A stretch of 64,000 nucleotides of DNA from Cohnella rhizosphaerae (lineage in GTDB: Bacteria > Bacillota > Bacilli > Paenibacillales > Paenibacillaceae), in assembly GCF_029525575.1 (NCBI RefSeq), contig NZ_JAPDIA010000007.1, positions 248,001 through 312,000 of the forward strand, read 5' to 3'. Positions 17,167 to 25,785 of the stretch are shown here, in pieces. Numbering within the stretch: the first letter of the stretch is position 1; each line of letters starts with the position of its first letter. The translations under genes were made by a program, and so were the position numbers. The notes under the pieces are model-generated. The model did no database searches, was not told where the DNA came from, and saw nothing but the letters and a program-made list of their open reading frames with translations.

Positions 17167-18076
17167 ATCGTTCTTGAAGCGGCCGTACGGCTTCCCAGCC
17201 CGCAGAAGTCGGACGCAGCAGGTGCTTGAACAATCGGCCGTCAGCGTCTTCGATGGCAGCCAGGATCCCCTCGGGCCGGGGCAGAATGTAAAGAATCTCC
17301 CCATCGGGGACGAGGCTGCGCGCAAGGGGGGCCAGGATCGGCACTAGCGCATCCTCCAGCCACATTCGCTCGCGATACCATTGCGGGGCGAGCTTTGGCG
17401 GCGGATAACCGCCGACCGGCGCGCCGAGTTCGATCGCCAGCCGGCGGGGATCGGACGACAGCCGGCGTCCCGCGCCTATGGCTGCCACGAACCGGAGGCA
17501 CAATTCGACCGTATTGATCGCTTCATCGTAGTCCAGGGAACCGTTCGCATAACGAATTTCCACGGTCCCGATATCGTACCAGGCCGCCAGATTGATGCCG
17601 CACCGATGGGATTGGGGGCGTCCCTTGCGGCATAACGCGTCGCTTCCGGGAGCGGCAACGAATCGATCGTACATCTCCCGCGTGAACGGCGGACAGAAGG
17701 GCAGACGGGCTTCGCCGGTATTGAGCAGCTCCCTCATGGCGTCCTGATACAGCAACGCCGCTTCGATAAATCGCGGAATCGCCTGTTGTCCCCAAGGCTC
17801 CAGGCCGACATGGACATGCAGTCCGCAGTTCCAATTGACGCAAGCTCCCGTCTCCCGGAGCCTCGCCAGCATTTCGCGAATTTGCCCGCGATCCGCCCAC
17901 TGGATGGGAGGGGGCTTGAGCTCGCTGCCCGATTCGGCTCCCGTATCGTCGATCTGTCGTTCATCCAGCGACATGATCCAGCCGGGCAGCAGCGCGACGC
18001 CTTCGGGGCAACCGCCGACGAACTCGATCTCGACGCCGAACCGAAGTTCTATCCAATCCGCCAACGAAGGTCTCAT
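17162..18076 (-). CDS. Putative amidoligase (Amidoligase_2-like)
   Basis: 304 residues. The N-terminal FGVEIEFVGGCP carries the ExE of the glutamine-synthetase-like/γ-glutamylcysteine-ligase fold, and CGLHVHVGLEPW the conserved HxH; ...YDIGTVEIRYANGSLDYDEAI supplies a later acidic/Arg motif. These are the marks of the Amidoligase_2 family, ATP-dependent enzymes proposed to form amide bonds in small molecules or peptides. Substrate is unknown. No helper gene is linked except the convergent TIR-like gene. Start ATG 18076 has the weak site GAGGAAG a few bases upstream. Confidence 0.75.
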   Translation of the reverse strand: MRPSLADWIELRFGVEIEFVGGCPEGVALLPGWIMSLDERQIDDTGAESGSELKPPPIQWADRGQIREMLARLRETGACVNWNCGLHVHVGLEPWGQQAIPRFIEAALLYQDAMRELLNTGEARLPFCPPFTREMYDRFVAAPGSDALCRKGRPQSHRCGINLAAWYDIGTVEIRYANGSLDYDEAINTVELCLRFVAAIGAGRRLSSDPRRLAIELGAPVGGYPPPKLAPQWYRERMWLEDALVPILAPLARSLVPDGEILYILPRPEGILAAIEDADGRLFKHLLRPTSAGWEAVRPLQERS

Positions 18077-18359
18077 TTTAATCTTCCTCTCTTCTTAGCG
18101 TCGCATGGTGTCGGACTGAAGAAGAAAGGAGGCGGACCGCGGGCTTAGCGGGGCACTTTTTTTCTTGGCACGACGATTCCTCCTGACGATTTATTTAGTT
18201 AATGGGTTATTTCGCCGATGCGTCCGCGATCTCCTGCAAGGCCGAAAGCCGTTGGCGAAGGTCGTCAACCCTTCCCCGTCCCGTTTCATCACGCGATGGG
18301 TCTATGCTATATTTAGGCTATGCCGCCAAGGTAAAATCAAAGCGTCGAAGAGGTTCCCC

Positions 18360-19391
18360 ATGTCCAAGTCCGTGACGGTTCACGACATCGCCAAGCTGGC
18401 CAACGTATCGTCGGCGACGGTATCCCGGGTGCTCAGCAACAGCGATTATCCGGTTAGCGAGAAGCTCAGAACCCGTATTCTCCAGATTGCCGAGGAAGTC
18501 AACTACGTTCCGAATCTGCTCGGCAAGCAACTGAAGAAAAATTCGACGATGACGATCGGCATCATTATTCCGTCGATTATCAATCCTTTCTATTCGGCCG
18601 TCGCGTTCGGCGTAGAGGAAGTGGCGAGACAAGAGGGATTCACGGTATTCACCTGCAATTCGCTGCAAGACCCGGAGCTGGAGGACGAGTACATCCAGAC
18701 CATGATGGAAAAGCAGGTCAAAGGCGTGATTATTTCCTCGATTACGACAAATAAAGAGAAGCTGAAGCGATTGATCAAAATGAACGTGAACGTCATTGCG
18801 ATCGATCAGAAGCTGGATGAGGAAGGCATATCGCAGATCGAATTCGATCATCGCAAGGGAGGCTTTCTGGCCGCCAAGTATTTGCAAGGCAAGGGACATA
18901 CCCGTATCGGTTATGCGACGACCAAGCTCAATCGCCCCAGCCGAAAAGGGATCTGCCTCGGCTACGTGGACGCGATGAACGAAGCGGGTCTAGAGCCGTT
19001 CGTGGAAGAATACCGGTCCGACGAGACGGTGAATCCGATCTTCGAATTCGAGACGGGCAGGGAGCTTGCCCGGCGAATGATGGATGCGGAACGCCCCCCG
19101 ACCGCGATCTTCGCTTGCAACGACCTTCTGGCATTCGGCGTCATTCATGAGCTGAGGGCTCGCGGACTGCAAGTGCCGTCCGACGTATCGGTCATGGGAT
19201 TCGACGGTATCGACGTCGGGCAGATGATCCATCCTCCGTTAACGACCGTCAAGCAGCCCGATTACGAGATGGGCAAGATGGCATGCAGGATGCTGGTCGA
19301 CATGACGAGGGGCGAGGACAAGCCGATGTTCAACGTGACGCTTCAACCCAAGGTGCTGGAAAGGCAATCGGTCCGGGATTTGAATGGCTGA
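18360..19391 (+). CDS. LacI-family regulator, probably of nagBA
   Basis: 343 residues from ATG 18360 after GAAGAGG; the open frame extends upstream without a ribosome site. N-terminal HTH VTVHDIAKLANVSSATVSRVLSN with the hinge YVPNLLGKQLKK, then a periplasmic-binding-type core (TIGIIIPSIINPFYSAVAFGVE; IFACNDLLAFGVIHELRARG; VMGFDGIDVGQMIHPPLTTV). Two copies of a GTAATCGATTAC-like palindrome lie downstream before nagB, so it likely represses nagBA and responds to an amino-sugar phosphate (inference). Confidence 0.88.
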   Translation: MSKSVTVHDIAKLANVSSATVSRVLSNSDYPVSEKLRTRILQIAEEVNYVPNLLGKQLKKNSTMTIGIIIPSIINPFYSAVAFGVEEVARQEGFTVFTCNSLQDPELEDEYIQTMMEKQVKGVIISSITTNKEKLKRLIKMNVNVIAIDQKLDEEGISQIEFDHRKGGFLAAKYLQGKGHTRIGYATTKLNRPSRKGICLGYVDAMNEAGLEPFVEEYRSDETVNPIFEFETGRELARRMMDAERPPTAIFACNDLLAFGVIHELRARGLQVPSDVSVMGFDGIDVGQMIHPPLTTVKQPDYEMGKMACRMLVDMTRGEDKPMFNVTLQPKVLERQSVRDLNG

Positions 19392-19420
19392 CGCTGGACC
19401 GTTTTTTTGCCGTTCATTTG

Positions 19421-19432
19421 GTAATCGATTAC
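19421..19432. promoter_or_regulatory. LacI-type operator O1
   Basis: Perfect 12-bp palindrome GTAATCGATTAC with central CG, as bound by LacI-family regulators, 200 bases before nagB and 30 bases after the lacI-like stop. Confidence 0.65.
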
Positions 19433-19590
19433 TAAAATATGAGGCGTGGATCCACCTTCCGCTGATCGATCGTGCGCTTTTGTGCTTAGAGCTGCATCCG
19501 TTCGCCGTTCCGTCTAGCCTTAAATGAGGCATTTATTCAGGCAAGCAATGGCAGCAATAGTTGAATTGCAAACACGATCATGTTACGCTC

Positions 19591-19608
19591 TAAATAGAAA
19601 TCGATTAC
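19591..19608 (+). promoter_or_regulatory. nagB promoter -10 region and LacI-type operator O2
   Basis: TAAATA (19591-19596) as a possible -10 is followed at once by AAATCGATTAC (19598-19608), sharing AATCGATTAC with O1. A repressor here would cover the transcription start. O1 and O2 are about 178 bases apart, which permits looping. Confidence 0.5.
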
Positions 19609-19631
19609 TTTTTTAGAAAGGATGAAGATCG

Positions 19632-20369
19632 ATGCATTTGCACATATCGGATACGGCAGACCAATCGGGACTGGAGGCGGCGATCGAAGCGGAGCGAATT
19701 TTGCAAGCTGTATTGGCCAAGCAAAAAGAGGCACGGCTGTTGTTATCGACCGGCGCGTCGCAGTTTGAATTTCTGAAGCATTTCACAGCCAGGAACGTCG
19801 ATTGGAGCCGGGTCGAAATGTTCCATCTGGATGAGTATATCGGTTTGCCGGAAACGCATCCCGCGAGCTTTCGCAAATACCTAAAGGAACGGTTCCTGCA
19901 GGATGCGAAGGTGAAGCGCGCTTATCTGGTAGACGGGGAGGGTCCGGTCCCGGACGTGTTGAAGTCCCTTAAGGAAGAGATCGCCCGGGCCCCGATCGAC
20001 CTGGCCTTGATCGGCATCGGAGAGAACGGTCATATCGCCTTTAACGACCCGCCTGCCGACTTTGACATCGATGAACCGTATATGGCTGTCGAACTGAACG
20101 ACTCCTGCAAGGATCAGCAGGTTGGCGAGGGCTGGTTCGCATCGCGCGACGAGGTACCTAAACAGGCGATCACGATGACGGTGAAGCAGATTATGAAAAG
20201 CCGCCATATTCTCTCGGTCGTGCCGCATGGGGTGAAGGCGGAGGCGATTCGCAACACGATGCTGAAGAGCGTGGATCCGCAATTTCCTTCGACGATTCTA
20301 AAGACGCATCCCCATTGGCAATTGTATCTGGACCAAGCATCGGCATCCTTGATCTATCAGCGTTGTTAA
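19632..20369 (+). CDS. nagB: Glucosamine-6-phosphate deaminase
   Basis: 245 residues, start after AGAAAGGATGAAGATCG. Converts glucosamine-6-phosphate to fructose-6-phosphate and ammonia in the cytoplasm. Visible motifs: LLLSTGASQFEFL (phosphate loop), FHLDEYIGLPETHPASFRKYL, LIGIGENGHIAFNDPP (catalytic Asp/His region) and a TMTVKQIMKSRHILSVVPHGVKAEAI block, the usual NagB/SugI signatures. Length is normal. Runs into nagA 45 bases downstream. Confidence 0.95.
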   Translation: MHLHISDTADQSGLEAAIEAERILQAVLAKQKEARLLLSTGASQFEFLKHFTARNVDWSRVEMFHLDEYIGLPETHPASFRKYLKERFLQDAKVKRAYLVDGEGPVPDVLKSLKEEIARAPIDLALIGIGENGHIAFNDPPADFDIDEPYMAVELNDSCKDQQVGEGWFASRDEVPKQAITMTVKQIMKSRHILSVVPHGVKAEAIRNTMLKSVDPQFPSTILKTHPHWQLYLDQASASLIYQRC

Positions 20370-20414
20370 GGACTGTCGGGCATCATGCAATCGTCTTGAC
20401 AGGAGGGGTTAGGC

Positions 20415-21573
20415 ATGAAGTGCAAAGGCAGAGACGCGGTAACGGGACAGGTTGTGGAAGTGACGGTGTCGCAAGATCGGATCGTCGACGTCAGAAGCGC
20501 GGACGGCCGTCAAGCGGGCGACGAGGACCTGCCCTGGATCAGCGCCGGCTGGATCGATCTGCAGGTGAACGGGTTCGGGGGGATACGATCTTAACGGGGA
20601 GACGCTGGCACCCGCAGAGCTCGAGGGCGTCGTTCGCGCGCTGCATGCGCAAGGCGTCTCCGCCTTCTTGCCGACGATTATTACGGGGCCGATCGATCGG
20701 ATGCGGCGCGCGTTCGGGGCGATTGCCGTTTATGTAAGAGAGAGTCGCTTCGGCAGCCGTTCGATCGTCGGCATTCATATGGAAGGTCCTTATTTGTCGG
20801 CTGAGGACGGGAGTCGCGGCGCTCATCCTGCGGCGCATATCCGGGATCCGGATTGGGACGAATACCAGCGTCTGCAGGAGGCGGCCGAAGGCTTGATCCG
20901 GATGGTCACGATCGCGCCGGAACGCCAAGGAGCCATTCCGTTCATCAGACGCCTCTCGGATGCGGGCGTCGTAGTTGCCATCGGGCATACCCGAGCCGGC
21001 GCCGAACAACTGGAGGAAGCCGTACAAGCGGGCGCCCGCGTGTCGACGCATCTGGGCAACGGCTCGGAGCCGATGCTGCCCCGGCACCCCAACTATATCT
21101 GGCAGCAGCTTGCCGACGACCGGCTATGGGCGACGTTTATCCCGGACGGACACCATCTTGCGCCTCCGGTGCTCAAGGCGATGCTCCGCGCCAAGCGCGA
21201 CAAGGCGCTGTTCGTCAGCGACAGCGTCCGCTTCGGCGGCATGGCGCCGGGCGCCTACGGCAGCCCGATCGGCGGACAGGTCGTTCTGCAGGCGAACGGG
21301 CTGCTGCACACGGCCGCCGATCCAAACATACTGGCCGGCTCCGCCTCCTCGCTGGCGGACGGCATCGCCAATGTCGTACGATTCACCGACCTGTCCCTGG
21401 CGGAGGCGGTGCAGGCGGTAACGATACGGCCGGCCAAGTTGATGGGATTCGAGGCGCTCGGCGCCCTTCGACCCGGCATGCGGGCCGATCTGACGCTCTT
21501 CCGTTACGAACCCGGCGGCGCGGTCGTCGTGACGGAGACGGTAGCGGCAGGAGCATCCGTGTACCGGCGGTGA
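20415..21573 (+). CDS. nagA: N-acetylglucosamine-6-phosphate deacetylase, one apparent frameshift
   Basis: ATG after AGGAGGGG. The first frame reads to DLQVNGFGG and stops; dropping one G from the G6 run at 20577-20582 continues as YDLNGETLAPAELEGVVRAL. The rest has NagA motifs: GIHMEGPYLS (metal Glu), VVAIGHTRAG and STHLGNGSEPM (metal His residues), LFVSDSVRFGGM (catalytic Asp) and the amidohydrolase tail LRPGMRADLTLF. Removes acetate from GlcNAc-6-P, feeding NagB. Joined length about 386 residues, normal. Confidence 0.92.
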
Positions 21574-21718
21574 GCCCGACGCACGCATCTTGCTGTCTGC
21601 ATCGCTCTTCCCGCAGGAAGATTAAACCGCGCGATTCAACCACTGCAGCTTGGATACCGGAACCGCGCATTTTTAGTGCGGTTCTTGCGCTTGCGCGATG
21701 GCGTGTGGGTCCCTACAC

Positions 21719-22623
21719 GATAAGCGCATTTGGGCACTATCGCGCACCGATTTGCCTGTGCATCGCCTGCGATAAGCGCATTTGGGCACTATCGCGCACC
21801 GATTTGCCTGTGCATCGTCTGCGATAAGCGCATTTGGGCACTATCGCGCGCCGATTTGCCCGTGCATCGCCTGCGATAAGCGCATTTGGGCACTAACGCG
21901 CGCCGACTTGCCTGTGCATCGCCTGCGATAAGCGCATTTGGGCACTATCGCGCACCGATTTGCCCGTGCATCGCCTGCGATAAGCGCATTTGGGCACTAA
22001 CGCGCGCCGACTTGCCCGTGCATCGCCTGCGATAAGCGCATTTGGGCACTAACGCGCCCCGATTTGCCTGTGCATCGCCTGCGATAAGCGCATTTGGGCA
22101 CTATCGCGCCCCGATTTGCCTGTGCATCGCCTGCGATAAGCGCATTTGGGCACTATCGCGCACCGATTTGCCTGTGCATCGCCTGCGATAAGCGCATTTG
22201 GGCACTAACGCGCCCCGATTTGCCTGTGAATCGCCTGCGATAAGCGCATTTGGGCACTAACGCGCGCCGACTTGCCCGTGCATCGCCTGCGATAAGCGCA
22301 TTTGGGCACTAACGCGCGCCGACTTGCCCGTGCATCGCCTGCGATAAGCGCATTTGGGCACTAACGCGCCCCGATTTGCCCGTGCATCGCCTGCGATAAG
22401 CGCATTTGGGCACTATCGCGCCCCGACTTGCCCGTGCATCGCCTGCGATAAGCGCATTTGGGCACTATCGCGCCCCGATTTGCCCGTGCATCGCCTGCGA
22501 TAAGCGCATTTGGGCACTATCGCGCCCCGATTTGCCCGTGCATCGCCTGCGATAAGCGCATTTGGGCACTATCGCGCGCCGATTTGCCCGTGCATCGTCT
22601 GCGATAAGCGCATTTGGGCACTA
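21719..22623. repeat. 52-bp tandem array (family A), 17 full units plus a 21-base remnant
   Basis: Each unit starts GATAAGCGCATTTGGGCACT, which is invariant in all 18 occurrences; the rest varies at a few fixed places (ATCGC/AACGC; a/g/c before CCGA; GATTTG/GACTTG; CCTG/CCCG). With the last two bases of the previous unit, GCGATA and TATCGC form an inverted repeat spanning 27 bases. The unit length is not a multiple of three and no plausible gene crosses the array. It lies after nagA. Function unknown. Confidence 0.95.
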
Positions 22624-22892
22624 GAAAAGCCGCCAGCGGCCTATTTGTTGCCCATTCGCACGCAGCGGACGGACCGGGGAGCCCTTATTCTTTTTCCTAT
22701 CGCGCTTCCCGGTCTGTTCGCGGACCCAGGCGCCGCTATTGCGGGATTGCCGGCCCTTCATAGCCTTAATCCGAGTAAATAACGCCCCTCCAGTCCGCCA
22801 TATCGCCATTCGGACCGTTTTTTACGAAAATAGCGTCCCCTGTGTCCGGCGGCACCGGCTGCCTGCGCGCATTCAACCGCTGAACGTAGTCG
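22624..22892. other. Intergenic stretch between two arrays
   Basis: No convincing gene. A minus-strand frame ending at TAA 22766 has an ordinary-looking C-terminal piece (DDYVQRLNARRQPVPPDT, then DAIFVKNGPNGDMADW) that would run upstream into the GC-rich array, so it may be the tail of a decayed gene whose middle became the array. Confidence 0.4.
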
Positions 22893-23600
22893 TCATTCGC
22901 ACGCACCGGCGAACCCACCCGCGTTCTCGCCACCACCACTCGCGTCCCCACCACCACTCGCGTCCCCAGCACCACCCGCGTCCTCGCCGCCACCGCCCGC
23001 GTCCGCACCCGCACTCGCGTCCCGCCCGCGTCCGCACCCGCACTCGCGTCCCGCCCGCGTCCGCACCCGCGTCCTCGCCGCCACCGCCCGCGTCCGCACC
23101 CGCACTCGCGTCCCGCCCGCGTCCGCACTCGCGTCCTCGCCGCCACCACCCGCGTTCTCGCCACCACCACTCGCGTCCCCAGCATCACTCGCGTCCCGCC
23201 CGCACCCGCACTCGCGTCCCGCCCGCACCCGCACTCGCGTCCCGCCCGCGTCCGCACTCGCGTCCCGCCCGCGTCCGCACCCGCGTCCTCGCCGCCACCA
23301 CCCGCATTCTCGCCACCACCACTCGCGTCCCCAGCACCACCCGCGTCCTCGCCGCCACCGCCCGCGTCCGCACCCGCACTCGCGTCCTCGCCGCCACCGC
23401 CCGCGTCCGCACCCGCACTCGCGTCCTCGCCGCCACCGCCCGCGTCCGCACCCGCACCCGCGTTCTCGCCACCACCACTCGCGTCCCCAGCACCACCCGC
23501 GTCCTCGCCGCCACCGCCCGCGTCCGCACCCGCGTCCTCGCCGCCACCGCCCGCGTCCGCACCCGCACTCGCGTCCCGCTCGCGTCCGCACCTGCGTCCC
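22893..23600. repeat. GC-rich modular minisatellite built from CGCGT-initiated words
   Basis: The plus strand is a string of about seven recurring words, each beginning CGCGT: 21-base (CGCGTTCTCGCCACCACCACT without its last base shown as CGCGTTCTCGCCACCACCAC), 18-base (CGCGTCCGCACCCGCACT, CGCGTCCCCAGCACCACC), 12-base and an 11-base word CGCGTCCCGCC. On the minus strand all but the 11-base word are multiples of three and would read as Gly/Ala/Ser-rich blocks ending in Asp-Ala or Asn-Ala. The 11-base word recurs many times and breaks that frame, so a present-day protein is doubtful. Long frames exist on both strands only because stop codons are rare in such sequence. Confidence 0.85.
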
Positions 23601-23683
23601 TCCCGCCAACTCCCTGCCTATCGTCGCCCTAAGTATAGCCGGTGCAGCCTGTACGACATCCGTGATGTTAAGCGTTCTGGTCG

Positions 23684-23717
23684 CTAAAAAAAAGGATGAC
23701 GCTGAGGCGTCATCCTT
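23684..23717 (-). terminator. Terminator of the TPP-enzyme operon
   Basis: Minus strand AAGGATGACGC-ctca-GCGTCATCCTT followed by a run of T (plus-strand A8 at 23686-23693). The stop codon of the last gene lies inside the hairpin. Confidence 0.88.
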
Positions 23718-24103
23718 CTCCGTATGTAATTCCTTGCTCCTCGAATACCTTCATGACGACGAACATCGCATCCAGCGTCTTGGGAAAGCCGGCGTAGGAT
23801 ACGCAATGCATGACGGCTTCAACGATCTCGTCGGGCGCAAGGCCGACGTTTAAAGCGCCCTTAATATGAAAATCCAGCTGAGTCGCCGCGCCCGAAGCGA
23901 GCATCGCCGCAATGGTGAGCAGGCTCCGCTGCTTGAGATCCAGGCCCGGCCGGGCGTACAGCGAGCCGTAGGGAAACTCGACGATCAGCCTGGCCATATC
24001 GGGGCTGAACTTCTCCATACGTTTAACCGTCGCGTTCAGCGTCTCTTCGCTGACCATCTTTTTTTAATACTTCGATGCCTTGATCGTAGCGATTCGCGTC
24101 CAT
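23710..24103 (-). CDS. Carboxymuconolactone decarboxylase/AhpD-like protein, one apparent frameshift
   Basis: ATG 24103 after GGAGGATTATTGGCT. MDANRYDQGIEVLKK joins the main frame (MVSEETLNATVKRMEKF) if one A is removed from the A7 run (plus-strand T7 at 24059-24065). About 130 residues with SLLTIAAMLASGAATQLDFHIKGALNVG and EIVEAVMHCVSYAGFP, the CMD fold. The usual CxxC of peroxidase-active AhpD is absent (single Cys in HCVSYAG), so a hydrolase/decarboxylase-like or unknown role is more likely. Third gene of an operon, 22 bases after the TPP enzyme. Confidence 0.8.
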
Positions 24104-24125
24104 AGCCAATAATCCTCCGTATCGT

Positions 24126-25781
24126 TTAATCCAAGCTGAGCAGCCGAGTCAGAATCGGCGGGATCTCCTGCGGATCGACCATGACCTCGATGACCGCGGC
24201 GGTATCGGACCGCAAGGCGGACCGAACGGCGCGCTCGACTTCCGTTCCCGTCTCGCAGCGGTAGGCCGTCGCGCCCATGGATCGGGCAAACAGGCTGACG
24301 TCCAGCGGCCGCTCGTAGACGGCGCCCACCGAGCGCCCCGTGTTGTAGGACATGCCCTTCTCCACCATATCCAGTCGCCCGTTGTTCAGGACGAAGAAGA
24401 TGACCGGAACGCCATGATTGACGGCTGTCGAGATCTCGGTCCCGTGCATCATGATGCAGCCGTCGCCGGTGACGCAGACGACGGGGCGGTCGGGCATGGC
24501 GATCTTGGCTCCGATCGAATAGCCGATGGCCGCCCCCATGGCGATGAACACTTCATCGAAGAAAAAGGTTCCCGGCTCGATAATCTCGAAATTTTGCACG
24601 GCATGGAAGGAGTGGCTACCCGCGTCCCCGAACAGCACCGCGTCCTTCGGCAGCGCCGCCCGCAGGCTCCTGAACGCCGTTCCCGCCGACAACGCGGCTT
24701 CCGTCTGCGTAGTCGCCGCAACGGCGGCCTCGGCGCGGGCCGCCAGCGCCTCATGCGATTCCTGCGCCTTGGCGGACGCCCCGCTCCGCCGGACGAGCCG
24801 GGTCAGGTTGGATTGGATATCGCCAAGAATCACCTGCGTCGGCGCCTGAATCGTTTTTCCCGCGAACGTCAGGTCGTACTCGAACTGCAGCACCTTCTCC
24901 GGCGCCATGTCGGCCGTAAATCCGGACAAGGACATGTCGCACAATTTGCTGCCGACGACGATCATCAGGTCGATGCCGGATTTCAAATATTCCGTCGCAA
25001 GCCTGGAGCCGCCGAGGCCATACCCGCCCAAGTATAGGGGATGGTTGGTGGGGAACGCCCCTTTCCCGCCGGGCGTGGTCATGACGGGGATTCCCCAATG
25101 CTCGGCGATGGTCCGCAATTGGGGATACGACTCGGACATGACGGCGCCTTTGCCGAGGAAGAGGACCGGCTTCCTGGCCTCGTCCAGCATCGTTGCGGCT
25201 TTGTCGAGATCGCCGGATACGACCGGCGAGATGTGGTCCGGCAGCGGCAGGTAGAAGGACTCGACCTCCTCCATCAGCACGTCGAACGGGATGCAGAGAT
25301 GAACGGGACCCTTTTCGCCCGTATAGGCTTTTTCCAAAGCATGCTTCAGGTACAGGTAAAGAAGATCACCCCGCTCGATGCGCGCGCTGAACAAGGTGAC
25401 GGGCTCGAACATTTTAACGAGATCCGCTCCGAATTGGCTTGAATCCTGGCTTAAGGCGCGTCCGGTCTCCTGCATCGACGGCTGTCCGGTAATGAACAAT
25501 ACGGGCAGCTGGAACTCCTTGGCCTGCCCGGCGGCCGTGATCATATTCGTGCCTCCCGGACCGGAAGTGCCGATCGCGATGCCGAGCGTCTTTTTCCCTA
25601 ATGCGTAGCCTGCCGCTTCGAACCCGCTGCCGGCCTCGTGGCGCCCCAGCACGTATTCGATGCCGAAGCTTTCGAGCTCCAGCATCAGCGGAGAGATGGA
25701 CTTGCCGGGAATGCCGAATACGTGCGAAATCCCCCAATTTTTAAAATGCTCGACCAATAGGGTGTACACTCTCTTTTTCAT
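24126..25781 (-). CDS. Thiamine-diphosphate enzyme, acetolactate-synthase-like
   Basis: 551 residues with the three-domain TPP fold: N-terminal Pyr domain with the catalytic Glu in GRHEAGSGFEAAGYALG (about residue 50), central domain (KPVLFLGKGAVMSESYPQL), and C-terminal PP domain with the metal/TPP motif GDGCIMMHGTE...NHGVPVIFFVLNNG. Family members condense 2-oxoacids (acetolactate synthase, glyoxylate carboligase, sulfoacetaldehyde acetyltransferase); which one is not decidable here. No small regulatory subunit is adjacent, so it is unlikely to be the biosynthetic IlvB. Its AAAGGTGA ribosome site overlaps the stop of the upstream c-di-GMP gene, four bases away, so the two are coupled. Confidence 0.85.
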   Translation of the reverse strand: MKKRVYTLLVEHFKNWGISHVFGIPGKSISPLMLELESFGIEYVLGRHEAGSGFEAAGYALGKKTLGIAIGTSGPGGTNMITAAGQAKEFQLPVLFITGQPSMQETGRALSQDSSQFGADLVKMFEPVTLFSARIERGDLLYLYLKHALEKAYTGEKGPVHLCIPFDVLMEEVESFYLPLPDHISPVVSGDLDKAATMLDEARKPVLFLGKGAVMSESYPQLRTIAEHWGIPVMTTPGGKGAFPTNHPLYLGGYGLGGSRLATEYLKSGIDLMIVVGSKLCDMSLSGFTADMAPEKVLQFEYDLTFAGKTIQAPTQVILGDIQSNLTRLVRRSGASAKAQESHEALAARAEAAVAATTQTEAALSAGTAFRSLRAALPKDAVLFGDAGSHSFHAVQNFEIIEPGTFFFDEVFIAMGAAIGYSIGAKIAMPDRPVVCVTGDGCIMMHGTEISTAVNHGVPVIFFVLNNGRLDMVEKGMSYNTGRSVGAVYERPLDVSLFARSMGATAYRCETGTEVERAVRSALRSDTAAVIEVMVDPQEIPPILTRLLSLD

Positions 25782-25785
25782 CGTA

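Noticed and set aside
16682-18076. Thoeris defence system
   Set aside because: Only a ThsB-like TIR protein is seen. No ThsA-type SIR2/NADase gene adjoins it, and the neighbour is an amidoligase-like protein.
18165-18359. Upstream extension of the LacI-type regulator
   Set aside because: The open frame continues upstream but the added residues do not fit the family, and GAAGAGG lies correctly before ATG 18360.
21719-22623. CRISPR array
   Set aside because: The constant part is followed by nearly identical sequence in every unit; there are no unique spacers, and no cas genes are in the window.
22739-23632. Plus-strand His/Arg/Pro-rich protein of 297 residues
   Set aside because: It is a by-product of GC-rich words lacking stops; no ribosome site and no non-repetitive domain.
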